Shown here piece after piece: positions 54,315-63,686 of a stretch of 64,000 bases of DNA. A program made the translations under genes and the position numbers. The notes beneath the pieces are model-generated. The model was not told where the DNA came from, ran no database searches, and saw nothing but the letters and a program-made list of their open reading frames with translations. Location: assembly GCA_932294295.1 (NCBI GenBank), contig OW028576.1:30096747-30160746 (forward strand), read 5' to 3'. The stretch's first letter is position 1; each line of letters starts with the position of its first letter. Source of the stretch: Alitta virens. Taxonomy: Eukaryota > Annelida > Polychaeta > Phyllodocida > Nereididae.

Positions 54315-55700
54315 ATGCCTGCAAAGTTGCGTAAGAGGCCTGGCTTGGTATCAGCCGACACGAGTGAGCCCGCATCGACTCCGGTGCCGGGCCCCTCGCA
54401 AACGGCGGATGAGTCAGCTCTACGTGCTTCGACTAGGAGTAAAGTAGTGCGAACGCCGGGACGCCCTCGTAGACGAGAGGCCACGGCGGATAGGACTCCA
54501 AGCCCTGGACTCGCATTCACGAGTCAGGAAAATACGCGGACAACCAGCGATCGAGGGCGCCGAAAGGAGCCCTCGCCAGCTGGATATGAGTCGAATGATT
54601 CATCCGCGTCGACGCCTGTTTCCTCGCCTGATGGGCGGCCCTCCGTGGTTGAGCGTGCGGAACCACGTGGCTCAGCCCGGGCTGTCATGGCGGCCACCAG
54701 TACTCCGCAACGGAGTCTGGGTTCTTCGGGGTACAGGCGGAGAAAAGAAGCTATTCCTCCAAAATATGACGGCCAGGGTACGGCCTTCATAGACCACTTA
54801 GACGAGTTCACTCGGGTCGCCACTTTCAATAAGTGGACGGACGAGGAGAAATGTTTTCACCTTTGGACCAGCGTCACTGGTCAAGCTAAGTTGAAAATGC
54901 GGCCCCTAACTTATCGGGACGATTGGAGAGAGATGGTGAGCCAGTTGACGGCTCTGTTCTGCTCGAATCGTGCCCTCGATGCGTACAGAAATAAATGGTT
55001 TAATGCAAAACGAGGCCCAGAAATGGACCTCGAGACGTATGGGTTGTTTCTGTTAGATCTCTCCAGGAAAGCGAACCCCGCTTCCGCCCCCGCCGAGCAG
55101 GAACGCTTTGCAAAAGAGCGTTTCATGGAGACGGCTGGGTCTACTAGTATGAGATTTTGGTTGGCGGCTTTAAAGCCACCCACCCTGCAGGAGGCCATTG
55201 ATCTAGCAGTGCAGTACGAGGCAGCGTACGAGGCCACGAAAACGAGTAAGCCTGACGTCGGGCCGGCTGGCGCTATCGCTTTGCCAATACTGCAGCCCGA
55301 GGCTACCTTGGCTGCTACTGCTTCAGCGTCTATACGTGGCGGCCCGTCCTCTGAAAAAGAGGGAGCCATCACGAGACAGGATTTGAAGGATTTGGTATAT
55401 TCGATATTAGGCGAGGTTATGTCCAAAGACAAGGGGAAGGTTTATAGTAATACTCGCCGGCAGGACCACGATTATTCACCTGAAACACGGAGGTGCTACC
55501 GGTGCAAGAAGACCGGGCATCTCCGCAGGGATTGTCCTAAGCGAAATGTTGATGATGATCGCTCAAAAAAACGAGCGCCTAGCAGGGACAGGGAACACCG
55601 ATCGAGTAAACACGGTGATAAACGGTCCCAGGGGCGGAGCGATCAGGGCAAAAAGGGGGGCAAGGATACGAAGAAGAGGAAACACTCGGAAAACGAGTAA
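54315..55700 (+). CDS. gag: Gag polyprotein
   Basis: The 461-codon protein starts at ATG 54315, the first ATG of this frame in the leader. The first about 150 residues are low-complexity and rich in R, S, P and T. A capsid-like domain follows (IPPKYDGQGTAFIDHLDEFT, WTDEEKCFHLWTSVTGQAK, FCSNRALDAYRNKWFN), of the retrotransposon gag type. A CCHC zinc knuckle CYRCKKTGHLRRDC lies at residues 394-407, and the C-terminus is a strongly basic tail. The protein would assemble the particle around the element's RNA. It overlaps the pol frame by about 79 nt; a candidate slip site lies at 55655-55661. No defects seen. Confidence 0.93.
   Translation: MPAKLRKRPGLVSADTSEPASTPVPGPSQTADESALRASTRSKVVRTPGRPRRREATADRTPSPGLAFTSQENTRTTSDRGRRKEPSPAGYESNDSSASTPVSSPDGRPSVVERAEPRGSARAVMAATSTPQRSLGSSGYRRRKEAIPPKYDGQGTAFIDHLDEFTRVATFNKWTDEEKCFHLWTSVTGQAKLKMRPLTYRDDWREMVSQLTALFCSNRALDAYRNKWFNAKRGPEMDLETYGLFLLDLSRKANPASAPAEQERFAKERFMETAGSTSMRFWLAALKPPTLQEAIDLAVQYEAAYEATKTSKPDVGPAGAIALPILQPEATLAATASASIRGGPSSEKEGAITRQDLKDLVYSILGEVMSKDKGKVYSNTRRQDHDYSPETRRCYRCKKTGHLRRDCPKRNVDDDRSKKRAPSRDREHRSSKHGDKRSQGRSDQGKKGGKDTKKRKHSENE
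55655..55661 (+). promoter_or_regulatory. Candidate -1 frameshift heptamer G GGG GGC
   Basis: In the gag frame the codons are AAG-GGG-GGC, so GGGGGGC fits the X XXY YYZ slip pattern. Slipping back one base enters the pol frame, which is open from 55622 onward (a TAA lies at 55619). The heptamer is preceded by AAAAA and followed within 40 bases by the gag stop. Confidence 0.5.
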
Positions 55701-55702
55701 GG

Positions 55703-58700
55703 GTGGAGGAAGTATCCACGGATCCTTCACCTGCTGAAAAAGCAGCCCCTCAGCCTGCTGAAGAAGCGGCTCCTCAGCCTCCGGAATGTTGGGAAGGGGT
55801 GAAAGTGGGACAGCATTGGCCAAGACAAGTGGCCATGCAGAATTCGAGCGCATCGTGGTATATTACGATTAGTGTAGGGACACGTCACGTGGATCTCCTG
55901 ATCGATACCGGTGCGCAGGTGTCTCTGCTGAGTAAGCAGGAGTACGATGAGATACCTGGCGCAAAACGAGAGACTTTAAGACCTGTGGAAGGCAAGATCT
56001 CGGCGGCAAACGGTGGACCAATTAATATTTATGGTAAGGTGGAGCTCACTCTCTGTCTAGAGAGGGTGCTTTATCCTTGTGAATTTTTGGTAGCGGATAT
56101 CGGAGGTCTCCCTGGTCTACTGGGGATGGACTTCTTGAAGAGACACGGTGCATTGCTAATGTGTTCAGTGGGAATGCTGAGACTGGGAGGCGTTGATATC
56201 GCGTGTAGAGAAGGTCGCCCTGGAAAAACAGGCCGAGCAATCTTACACGAAGACGTCCATATACCAGCTCGCCACGTGTCGCAGGTCTCAGTCAATTTGG
56301 TGTCCTGGGGCGTATCTAACGGGGGCGACCTCGTATTCGAGTCGTTGCCCACGGTTTGCCAGGATTTACACATAATGATACCTAGAGGATTATTGGCATC
56401 TCAATGCTCTGGGGCTCACGTGTGGATAGCCAATCCCACGACTGAGAGTGTTCATATTGCAAAGGGTCAAGTGGTAGGTCAATTGAGCGAAGTCGAAAAG
56501 GTGGATTCACCGAAAACGGTGAATGCTGCTGAGGTCAATTTTGAACTCAAGCAGAAGAACACTGAAACACGACTGCCCGTTCATTTGCAGCCTCTTTTGG
56601 ACGAAACTGACGATCTGACCGCAGATCAAAGGTCAGAGCTCCGAAAGGTCTTGATGGAGTATGAACATTGTTTTGAGGGAGGTAAATACGGGCTGGGACG
56701 TACAAGTCAAGCCACGCACAAGATCGATACGGGTGACAATCGGCCTTTCAAGGTGCCGACCCGGAGATTAGGGTGGGCTCAAAACAGGGCGCTGTCAGAG
56801 GAAGTGGATAAGATGCTGAGACTCGGAGTGATCGAGCCCAGTAGCAGCCCCTGGTCTAGTCCCCCTGTGTTGGTTAGAAAGAAAGATGGAACTTTCAGGT
56901 TTTGTGTGGATTATAGGAAATTGAATTCGTGCACTAAAAAGGATGCTTATCCTTTGCCACGCATTGATGACTGTCTAGACACTTTATCAGGGGCAAAGTG
57001 GTTTTGTACCCTGGACCTGTCATCTGGCTATTGGCAAATAGCTATGGATGACAGAGACAAAGAGAAAACCGCATTCACTGCTCCCAGAGGACATTTCCAC
57101 TTTACAGTGATGCCCTTTGGTGTTACAAATGGACCAGCTACACTGGAACGTTTGATGGAGCTAGTGTTAGGAGGATTGGACCTGTCCACTTGTCTATGCT
57201 ACATGGATGATATAGTGGTACAGGGGCCCACATTCCAGAAGTGTCTAGGTAACCTGATAGTTGTACTGAAACGCATTAGCCAGGCTGGGCTGAGGCTGAA
57301 AGCTAGCAAATGCGAGTTATTTAAGAGTGAGGTCTCCTTTCTAGGGCATGTGATTTGTAGAGAGGGTGTGAAACCAGATCCTAAAAAGATAAAGGCGGTG
57401 CGAGAGTGGCCAGAACCAACCACAGTACAGGAGGTGCGCTGCTTTGTAGGCTTCGCATCGTACTATAGAAAGTACGTGCGTGACTTTGCTGGACTAGCAG
57501 CACCACTACATGCTCTAACAGCGCACCAGGCCGTCTTTAAGTGGGATGAGACATGCAGAAACGCTTTTAAAAGATTAATCAGGGCCCTCACGACTGCACC
57601 AATATTGGTGCTCCCACGTGAAGGGTGCCCTGTCATCTTAGACACGGATGCCTCTGATCTTGCGATAGGAGGTGTATTGTCGCAAATAATTGAGGGGGAG
57701 GAGCGCGTGGTTGCCTACGCCTCGCAGTGTTTGTCTTCATCGCAAAAGCATTATTGCACTACGTACAAGGAATTGTTAGCTGTGGTCAGAATGGCGAAAA
57801 TATTTCGGCCCTACTTGTATGGACAGGATTTAGTGCGTTTGCGCACTGATCATCGTGCTTTGGTGTGGTTGCAGAACTTTAAAGATGCGGAAGGAATGTT
57901 GGCGAGATGGATAGCTTCTCTGACCGAATACAACTTTGTAATCGAATACAGAGAAGGCAAGAAGCATGCGAATGCAGATGGCTGCTCACGAATTCCCGTG
58001 AGGGCCTGTAAGCGCCAGGAATGTCCTGACCAAGGTCATGGGGAGAATGTTGACCTTGTGGCTTCCATCACGCAGTGGAACCAAGTACGAGGCTTCCGCA
58101 CGATTACGTGTGGACAGCCTCGAGTGGCGACTGGAATCAGCCCAGGAGAGGCTGAAGGACCCCAGGTGCGAGTGTATATGGCGGAAGCAGCTGGAGAGAC
58201 AGCTGGAGAGACAGCTGGAGAAACAGCTGGAGACGGCAGTGAGAGACCTCTGGATCCAAATTGGATAGAGTCTTTCACCTTGGAGGAAATACGGTGTGCT
58301 CAGGGCCAGGATATGGCCCTAGCTACCGCCAAGAAGTGGTTAGATGCTGGACAGCGACCGCCTTATCACGCTATTGTCACGCACTCGGCCCAGGTGCGAA
58401 ATATATGGGCCCAGTTTTATTGCTTGAAATTGCAGCGAGGCATCGTGTATCGAAGCCATAAGCTGCCTACTGGTGAATTGGTGACGCAAATGGTGGCCCC
58501 AGCAAGCATCAGACGCAGCATCTTCAGCCAGCTTCATACGTCTCGTCTTGGTGGCCATATGGGGATCAACAGCCTCATATCCAAGTTGAGACGGAGGTTC
58601 TATTGGCCTGGCTACAAGGAGGATGTGATACGTTGGATAGGTTGGTGCGATGTGTGTCAGAAGCGGAAACAGGGCGGCCTGAAAAAGGCTCCCCTGCATC

Positions 58701-59992
58701 AGGTGCCAGTAGGAATGCCGATGGAAAGGATGGCCATTGACATAATGGGACCATTGCCTGTCACGAAGTCCAATAACAAGTATATAGTAGTCGTTGCCGA
58801 CTACTTTACTAAGTGGACAGAAGCCTTTGCTCTTCCTAATCAAGAGGCTTACACGGTGGCTGATTGCTTGGTGACCAATGTGATTTTGCGATTTGGAGCT
58901 CCCTATCACTTGCATAGTGACCAAGGGACCAATTTCGAATCGAAGTTATTCCAAGAAATGTGCAAAATATTGGGGATTAATAAGACCAGGACCACGGCTT
59001 ATCATCCCCAGAGCGATGGGTTGGTGGAACGCTTCAATAGGTCATTGGGTGATATGCTATCGAAGTTGGTGAACGAAAGGAGAGATGACTGGGATGACAT
59101 GCTTCCTTACGTGATGTGTGCCTATCGGGCTACGCCCCATAGATCCACGGATATCACGCCAAATCGAATGATGTTGGGCAGAGAAGCAATGCTCCCTGTA
59201 GATCTGATGTATGGCCACGCACTCCAACATAAGCACCACTGTCCAGTGGAATATGTAGAGTGGATACGTGAAGCCATGGAAGAATCCTTCGAAAAGTGCA
59301 GAACCCAGATGAGGAAAGCGGCCCAGAAGCAGGCGAAGCATTACAATAGGTTGGCAATGGAGCAGTCCTTCCATATGGGAGACTGGGTCCTATTGTTTTA
59401 TCCGCCCCTGGCTAAACAGAAACTGGCCCTGAAGTTTCTAGGACCTTACAAGGTGACGAGGAAGATGGGAGAAGTCAACTACGAAATAGAGGCCCCAGCC
59501 TCTGGAAAGAGACGCATAGTCCACATTAATCAGCTCAAGAAGTACTTAGCTGAGGTGACTCCAGATGACATGATTCGGATCCCTGACATCCCATCAGACG
59601 ATCCGTATTTGGACCCATCATTGTATGAGGACGGAGCGAGCGCGACCCCCCTAGACGAGGGGCGGGATCCGCCCTTGCCCGGAGAATTGAGTGGTGACGC
59701 AGCGCAGCCTTGGTCTGGGCAGCCAGAGCGGGGCGGAGCTGCGAGGACAGGAGAACGCAGGGGGCGCGGCTTGCAAACACGCGATCCCCTGGATACGAGA
59801 AGAGTGGCAGATTCGCGTACGAATCTGGATACAGCTCCTTTTCTGGACTTGGAGCTGTCCTCAGCTCCTTTTCCGGATTTGGAGCTGCCCTCAGCTCCTT
59901 CTCGGGGATTGGATCCGGAAGCGGCTCCATTTCTACCAGGTAGGCTGAGGAAGCCACCTGATAGGTTAGGCCACAATGTAGGCTACCAGTGA
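55703..59992 (+). CDS. pol: Pol polyprotein (protease, RT, RNase H, integrase)
   Basis: The frame is open from 55622 to the stop at 59992, and there is no ATG near its start, so I infer expression as a gag-pol fusion; 55703 is a conventional GTG mark only. In this numbering: protease LLIDTGAQ (DTG 68-70); reverse transcriptase with LDLSSGYWQI and YMDD at 500-503; RNase H with DTDASD at 647-652; integrase HHCC finger (HTSRLGGH ... CDVC, about 945-984). The DDE core has D1013, D1073 and E1109 (35 residues between the last two), and a GPY/F-type module follows (LGPYKVTRKMG). The C-terminus is a long Pro/Asp/Leu-rich tail with DLELSSAPFPDLELPSAPS repeats. No chromodomain was seen. All catalytic residues are present. 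Confidence 0.95.
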   Translation: MEEVSTDPSPAEKAAPQPAEEAAPQPPECWEGVKVGQHWPRQVAMQNSSASWYITISVGTRHVDLLIDTGAQVSLLSKQEYDEIPGAKRETLRPVEGKISAANGGPINIYGKVELTLCLERVLYPCEFLVADIGGLPGLLGMDFLKRHGALLMCSVGMLRLGGVDIACREGRPGKTGRAILHEDVHIPARHVSQVSVNLVSWGVSNGGDLVFESLPTVCQDLHIMIPRGLLASQCSGAHVWIANPTTESVHIAKGQVVGQLSEVEKVDSPKTVNAAEVNFELKQKNTETRLPVHLQPLLDETDDLTADQRSELRKVLMEYEHCFEGGKYGLGRTSQATHKIDTGDNRPFKVPTRRLGWAQNRALSEEVDKMLRLGVIEPSSSPWSSPPVLVRKKDGTFRFCVDYRKLNSCTKKDAYPLPRIDDCLDTLSGAKWFCTLDLSSGYWQIAMDDRDKEKTAFTAPRGHFHFTVMPFGVTNGPATLERLMELVLGGLDLSTCLCYMDDIVVQGPTFQKCLGNLIVVLKRISQAGLRLKASKCELFKSEVSFLGHVICREGVKPDPKKIKAVREWPEPTTVQEVRCFVGFASYYRKYVRDFAGLAAPLHALTAHQAVFKWDETCRNAFKRLIRALTTAPILVLPREGCPVILDTDASDLAIGGVLSQIIEGEERVVAYASQCLSSSQKHYCTTYKELLAVVRMAKIFRPYLYGQDLVRLRTDHRALVWLQNFKDAEGMLARWIASLTEYNFVIEYREGKKHANADGCSRIPVRACKRQECPDQGHGENVDLVASITQWNQVRGFRTITCGQPRVATGISPGEAEGPQVRVYMAEAAGETAGETAGETAGDGSERPLDPNWIESFTLEEIRCAQGQDMALATAKKWLDAGQRPPYHAIVTHSAQVRNIWAQFYCLKLQRGIVYRSHKLPTGELVTQMVAPASIRRSIFSQLHTSRLGGHMGINSLISKLRRRFYWPGYKEDVIRWIGWCDVCQKRKQGGLKKAPLHQVPVGMPMERMAIDIMGPLPVTKSNNKYIVVVADYFTKWTEAFALPNQEAYTVADCLVTNVILRFGAPYHLHSDQGTNFESKLFQEMCKILGINKTRTTAYHPQSDGLVERFNRSLGDMLSKLVNERRDDWDDMLPYVMCAYRATPHRSTDITPNRMMLGREAMLPVDLMYGHALQHKHHCPVEYVEWIREAMEESFEKCRTQMRKAAQKQAKHYNRLAMEQSFHMGDWVLLFYPPLAKQKLALKFLGPYKVTRKMGEVNYEIEAPASGKRRIVHINQLKKYLAEVTPDDMIRIPDIPSDDPYLDPSLYEDGASATPLDEGRDPPLPGELSGDAAQPWSGQPERGGAARTGERRGRGLQTRDPLDTRRVADSRTNLDTAPFLDLELSSAPFPDLELPSAPSRGLDPEAAPFLPGRLRKPPDRLGHNVGYQ

Positions 59993-60797
59993 ATTTAAGA
60001 TTCTGGTTGCTGCATATCAGAGGGAAATAGCACTTATTGCTTGACTTCTGGCACTTTGTTTTTGAGAGTCTAGTGATATCACATGTTTATACAATAAATA
60101 CCAGTTGTAGCTTCATTTAGACAATATATAGTTTGATTTTACGTAGTCTTCCCCATGCAAATGATTTTTATTTATTTTTATTAAAGATTCTCTCAAACAA
60201 GTGGTAAATGTCGACATACTAAAGCGGCGCGTCGCTGCAGTCACTTTCTAGTGACTGGACATTTCGTGTACCTGATTCTCTGGACTGAACACGTGGCCGT
60301 GTCCTGCAGAGTGGGTTTTTAGACGTGCCACCCAAATGGTCACTACAGGTGCAGCCCTTTTTGAATAAAAGAGGGAGGAATACTGCAAAGGTAGAATTTG
60401 GGCACTGCTGGTTAAAAGCAGGGGCAAAACACGAAATTAGGTAATGAGAATGGTTAAAATGCCTCATAACACTGGAAATATCAGCAAAATAACTTAATTA
60501 ACAATTAAGGGCTGTAGTGGTTATGGAAATGTTTAAAGTACCATGATAAACTTTATATATAGCAAGTTGGGTAATCTGGAAAGGTCAGCAAAAGGGATAT
60601 AGTTTGCTAGATTATGGTTACAAGGACAAATGGTTATTTTCTTGTGGTATTGTCATTTAGTGATAAGGGATTGGCTATTTGTCATCATGGAACGTGAAAC
60701 GTTCCTGATGGTTTGTTTTATTTGGCTGATAGGAGTTGCTGGATTATACATTTAGCAACTACAAAATTCTCACTTTCTGTGTCTTGAGAAACTGTGT

Positions 60798-60846
60798 CAC
60801 TGATTCTAGTGACCTGCATTCACTGATTCCAGTGACCTGCATTCAT
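60798..60846 (+). repeat. Two 24-bp repeats with GTGACC
   Basis: CACTGATTCTAGTGACCTGC and CACTGATTCCAGTGACCTGC follow each other directly. They lie between pol and the third ORF and share the TGACC half-site motif with the LTR. Confidence 0.8.
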
Positions 60847-60998
60847 GGAAAATTTCCACTGGGGGAAAAGGTCACCAAGTTCGAAACACGAACAGGCACC
60901 CCTTTGTATTAATTTTGTCATTTTCGGTGCAATCCTCAATTAAGAAATTTTATGAGGGGGGAAGGGAGAAAGGGTCAACTGGTCAACAAAGTGATTAG

Positions 60999-61064
60999 GG
61001 TCACATGACCTGTGATTCTGGTCACATGACCTGTGATTCTGGTCACCTGACCTGTCACATGACT
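60999..61064 (+). repeat. Three 21-bp repeats GGTCACNTGACC
   Basis: Palindromes GGTCACATGACC (60999 and 61020) and GGTCACCTGACC (61041) recur with a 21-bp period, each followed by TGT. They lie 140-200 bases upstream of the third ORF's ATG and look like a transcription-factor binding array. Confidence 0.85.
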
Positions 61065-61201
61065 CAGAAAGTGCGGCAAAAAGCTGGAGAGCGTGGGGCG
61101 CCCTGTCTCACACCTTCTGAAACCAGCAGAGAAGACACATCAAGCCAAACAGAATTTTAGCGTTTCGAGAACTTAACCAGCACAACTTGGGAAATATAAG
61201 G

Positions 61202-62797
61202 ATGTCTGCTACGAATGCAAACAGTGAGGAGGCTACTGCTATGCCAGCAGTGCCCCTGGACAGCGTGGTGGAAGAGGAGGGACCTCAGCTGACATCGGCC
61301 CAGACGGACATGGTATTAGCTGCCATGGAGGCAGCGGGCCTCGAGATTGGAGCTGAGTTGGAGGTCTCTGCCAGCGACGCTGAGGTGGCTGCCGTTTGCG
61401 GCTTGTCACCTACAGCGGAGCTCCCAATCTCCCTGGCCCCGGATTATTGGAGCCCGCAGCGATTGGGTCTCCTGCACCTGGACATGTGGGCTTACATGTC
61501 TAGGAAGGAGTACGAGCTGGAGGATCCAGCAGTGGAACGTTACGGGGCAGCAGAGCTGCCAGAAACGGCCAGGATGCGGAGGTATCTTCGTCTCCGTCCA
61601 CGGAGAGAAGATATGCCCATTCTGAGTGGATGGATTATTGGAGACCTGGGTGTGGCGACCACCCAGGAGGAAGTGCTGGAAAATTTGAAGAGGCGACCTT
61701 GGTATGCCAGGGAGCGAGTGGCCAGGCCCAGCGTAGAGGGCGAGGTCTCTCCCACCAGGGCTACCAAGTCGCCTGCAAGGGAACAACAGGCAGCTCCGCG
61801 CACGGAGTCTGCCATGGAAGACGTGAAACAACAGGCAGCTCCGCTCACGGAGTCTGCCATGGAAGACGTGAAAGCCACTCCAGCCAGGACCGAGGAACGG
61901 CCGCAGGGAGGGAAGCTGGAGGAAATGGAGAGCGAGGAGACGACGGACGATGGGGGGACGGAGAGTGACGTCTCGGCCCCAGAGACCACAACCCCAGAGA
62001 CCACACCGAAAGTCGTCTTGCCAGCCGCGCCACAGGGTGTGGAGGGCTTGAACTACATGTGTGCCACGTGCGGGAAACGCGTGAGAGATCGAAAATCTCT
62101 CACTCGCCACGTGAGCGTGGCCCATGCAGCGGCATACGTGGGTTTCCAGTGCCCTGTGTGCCCCGCAGCGTTGCCCTCGGACCGGAGGACCAACTTCAGG
62201 CGTCATCTGGAGCGGTCCCATGGGTACACCCGTACACAGGCGGAGGAGCTAACAGCAGCCACACAGCCGACGACAATCCAGGGACCTAACTCCGATGGAT
62301 CCCTGCCGGCGACGCCGGAGACGAGGACCCTGGTCAGCAGGGTGCCTACGTCAGAGGAGACAGCATCTCCAAGCACCAGGGTGGTGCAGCTGCGCCGCGT
62401 TGAAGCAGCTTCAAGCGTGACGCCCCGAAGCCGCCAGACAAGGCCAAAGCGGCCTCACCCAGCAGCAGCAGCCACCAGGACACCAGCAGCAGCAGCCACC
62501 AGGACGCCACCAGCAGCAGTCACCAAGACGCCAACAGCAGCAGCAGCCGAGGACATGGTGACCAGGGCCCAGTACCAGGACATCGTTCTGGAAGTCCATA
62601 GGGCCAGGTCCCAGACGGCTGCAGCTGCTCGAGAGAACGAGGAGCTGAGGGCCAGGCTTCGCGCCGAAACGGAGCAACGCGAAGCCAAGGCCCGGCAGTC
62701 GGACCTCCTGTATCAGGAGGTGAAGCGGCTGACGGCTGACAGGAACAGGTGGATGGAGGAGGCCAGGGCTGCTGGATCCTCATCTGCAAGGCCTTGA
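61202..62797 (+). CDS. Third ORF: C2H2 zinc-finger / coiled-coil protein of the LTR element
   Basis: The ORF starts at ATG 61202 (531 codons; the open frame extends a little further upstream without ATG). Layout: acidic N-terminus; globular region with YWSPQRLGLLHLDMWAYMSR; two direct 15-residue repeats QQAAPxTESAMEDVK; an acidic Glu/Thr stretch; then two C2H2 fingers, YMCATCGKRVRDRKSLTRH (C-x2-C-x12-H-x4-H) and FQCPVCPAALPSDRRTNFRRH (C-x2-C-x13-H-x4-H), at about 283-340. A basic RQTRPKRPHP, ATRTP repeats and a C-terminal coiled coil (EENEELRARLRAETEQREAK type) follow. There is no signal peptide, membrane segment or furin site, so it is not an envelope protein. It sits between pol and the 3' LTR, where env is found in some relatives. 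A nuclear nucleic-acid-binding role is inference. Production probably needs splicing or internal transcription. It may derive from a captured host gene. Confidence 0.8.
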   Translation: MSATNANSEEATAMPAVPLDSVVEEEGPQLTSAQTDMVLAAMEAAGLEIGAELEVSASDAEVAAVCGLSPTAELPISLAPDYWSPQRLGLLHLDMWAYMSRKEYELEDPAVERYGAAELPETARMRRYLRLRPRREDMPILSGWIIGDLGVATTQEEVLENLKRRPWYARERVARPSVEGEVSPTRATKSPAREQQAAPRTESAMEDVKQQAAPLTESAMEDVKATPARTEERPQGGKLEEMESEETTDDGGTESDVSAPETTTPETTPKVVLPAAPQGVEGLNYMCATCGKRVRDRKSLTRHVSVAHAAAYVGFQCPVCPAALPSDRRTNFRRHLERSHGYTRTQAEELTAATQPTTIQGPNSDGSLPATPETRTLVSRVPTSEETASPSTRVVQLRRVEAASSVTPRSRQTRPKRPHPAAAATRTPAAAATRTPPAAVTKTPTAAAAEDMVTRAQYQDIVLEVHRARSQTAAAARENEELRARLRAETEQREAKARQSDLLYQEVKRLTADRNRWMEEARAAGSSSARP

Positions 62798-63454
62798 ACG
62801 CAAGGTCTTGCAGAGGACTGAACACGACGACGACCTGGACCACGCCCCCCACTTAACGAAGCCTGGATACGGACTGGACTTGAACGCTGGACATCGACAC
62901 GAAATGACACCTAGGCACAACGTGAACGCTGGACATCGACACATCGTGCAAGGGCGGACCCAACGCCCTGCGGGGAGTCAGGAGACAATGATGGTAACGA
63001 GTGGGACAGTGACTTTTATAATGGCCGCAGTTAGAAACTGTGAATAATTGGAAAAATTGTGTCACGGCTAATTATAAGAATGTCCTCACTCGGAAATTAC
63101 GAGCAGCTGATAAAAGACCTTGCAGAATCCAGAAATGGATACTGGCCTGTGTCCAAGGCAAAGATGGACTCTGATAAAATTGATGGACTCTGTGTGTATT
63201 GCTATGTGTTGAATGTTGTGTTTGCAGCGGTGCCAGGGAGTCAACCACGTGGATGATGTCTGGGGAAAAAGCCAGCCTCCAGGGCGGACGTGACAGCTTC
63301 CTAGTGCCACGCCGCAGGGCGATGGTTGTTGATTGATTATATGTAATAATTGTGATTTTTGTGATTTAATGAATCTCGTTGATTTTGTGTGGTTCTGATC
63401 GTCGTCGCACAGCCTACTGAGTGTATTAGTTTGAATATGGGGGCATATTCCCAG
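62798..63454 (+). other. 3' untranslated region of the LTR element
   Basis: Contains repeats of AACGCTGGACATCGACAC (about 62884 and 62926) and a short ATG frame at 63080-63256 without known domain. No env-like coding. Confidence 0.6.
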
Positions 63455-63468
63455 TAAGAAGGGGGTAA
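63455..63468 (+). promoter_or_regulatory. Polypurine tract
   Basis: GTAAGAAGGGGGTAA abuts the 3' LTR; it would prime plus-strand synthesis. Confidence 0.8.
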
Positions 63469-63686
63469 TGTGATGACCCCAGGTCACTGACCTTACTAGG
63501 TCAGTGACCGACTTTGACGCGCACTGGGTGACCCGGACCACGTGACCACGGGGTCTTGGCGGGAATACACCCAGACCGCGTCAGTAGCTGAAGAAGCAGA
63601 GGATAAGCAGGCTGTGCGGTGGGGCAGGGCAAAATAAACTTTAAAACTGGAATACCAACGCTTTGTCTTTCTTGGGGAACCTTACA
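63469..63686 (+). repeat. 3' LTR
   Basis: Reads TGTGATGACC ... CCTTACA and appears base-for-base the same as the 5' LTR, followed by target duplication ATTG. Confidence 0.95.

Larger units (their letters stand above)
53770..63686 (+). mobile_element. Complete Ty3/gypsy LTR retrotransposon with an extra zinc-finger ORF
   Basis: The 9,917-bp element has two 218-bp LTRs that I could not tell apart, ATTG target duplications (53766-53769 and 63687-63690), a primer-binding site, a polypurine tract, intact gag, intact pol in the -1 frame, and a third ORF. The pol order protease, reverse transcriptase, RNase H, integrase defines Ty3/gypsy. With no visible break in any ORF and identical LTRs, the copy is recent and possibly competent. 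The GC content is much higher than in the surroundings. The orientation is opposite to the BEN-like exon. Confidence 0.95.

Noticed and set aside
58340..58924. 194-codon minus-strand ORF over pol, and others over gag and ORF3 (for example 61406-62221)
   Set aside because: Antisense shadows of the intact GC-rich plus-strand genes; no domains.
61202..62797. Envelope gene of a retrovirus-like element
   Set aside because: Position fits, but there is no signal peptide, membrane anchor, cleavage site or fusion peptide; two C2H2 fingers indicate a nucleic-acid-binding protein.
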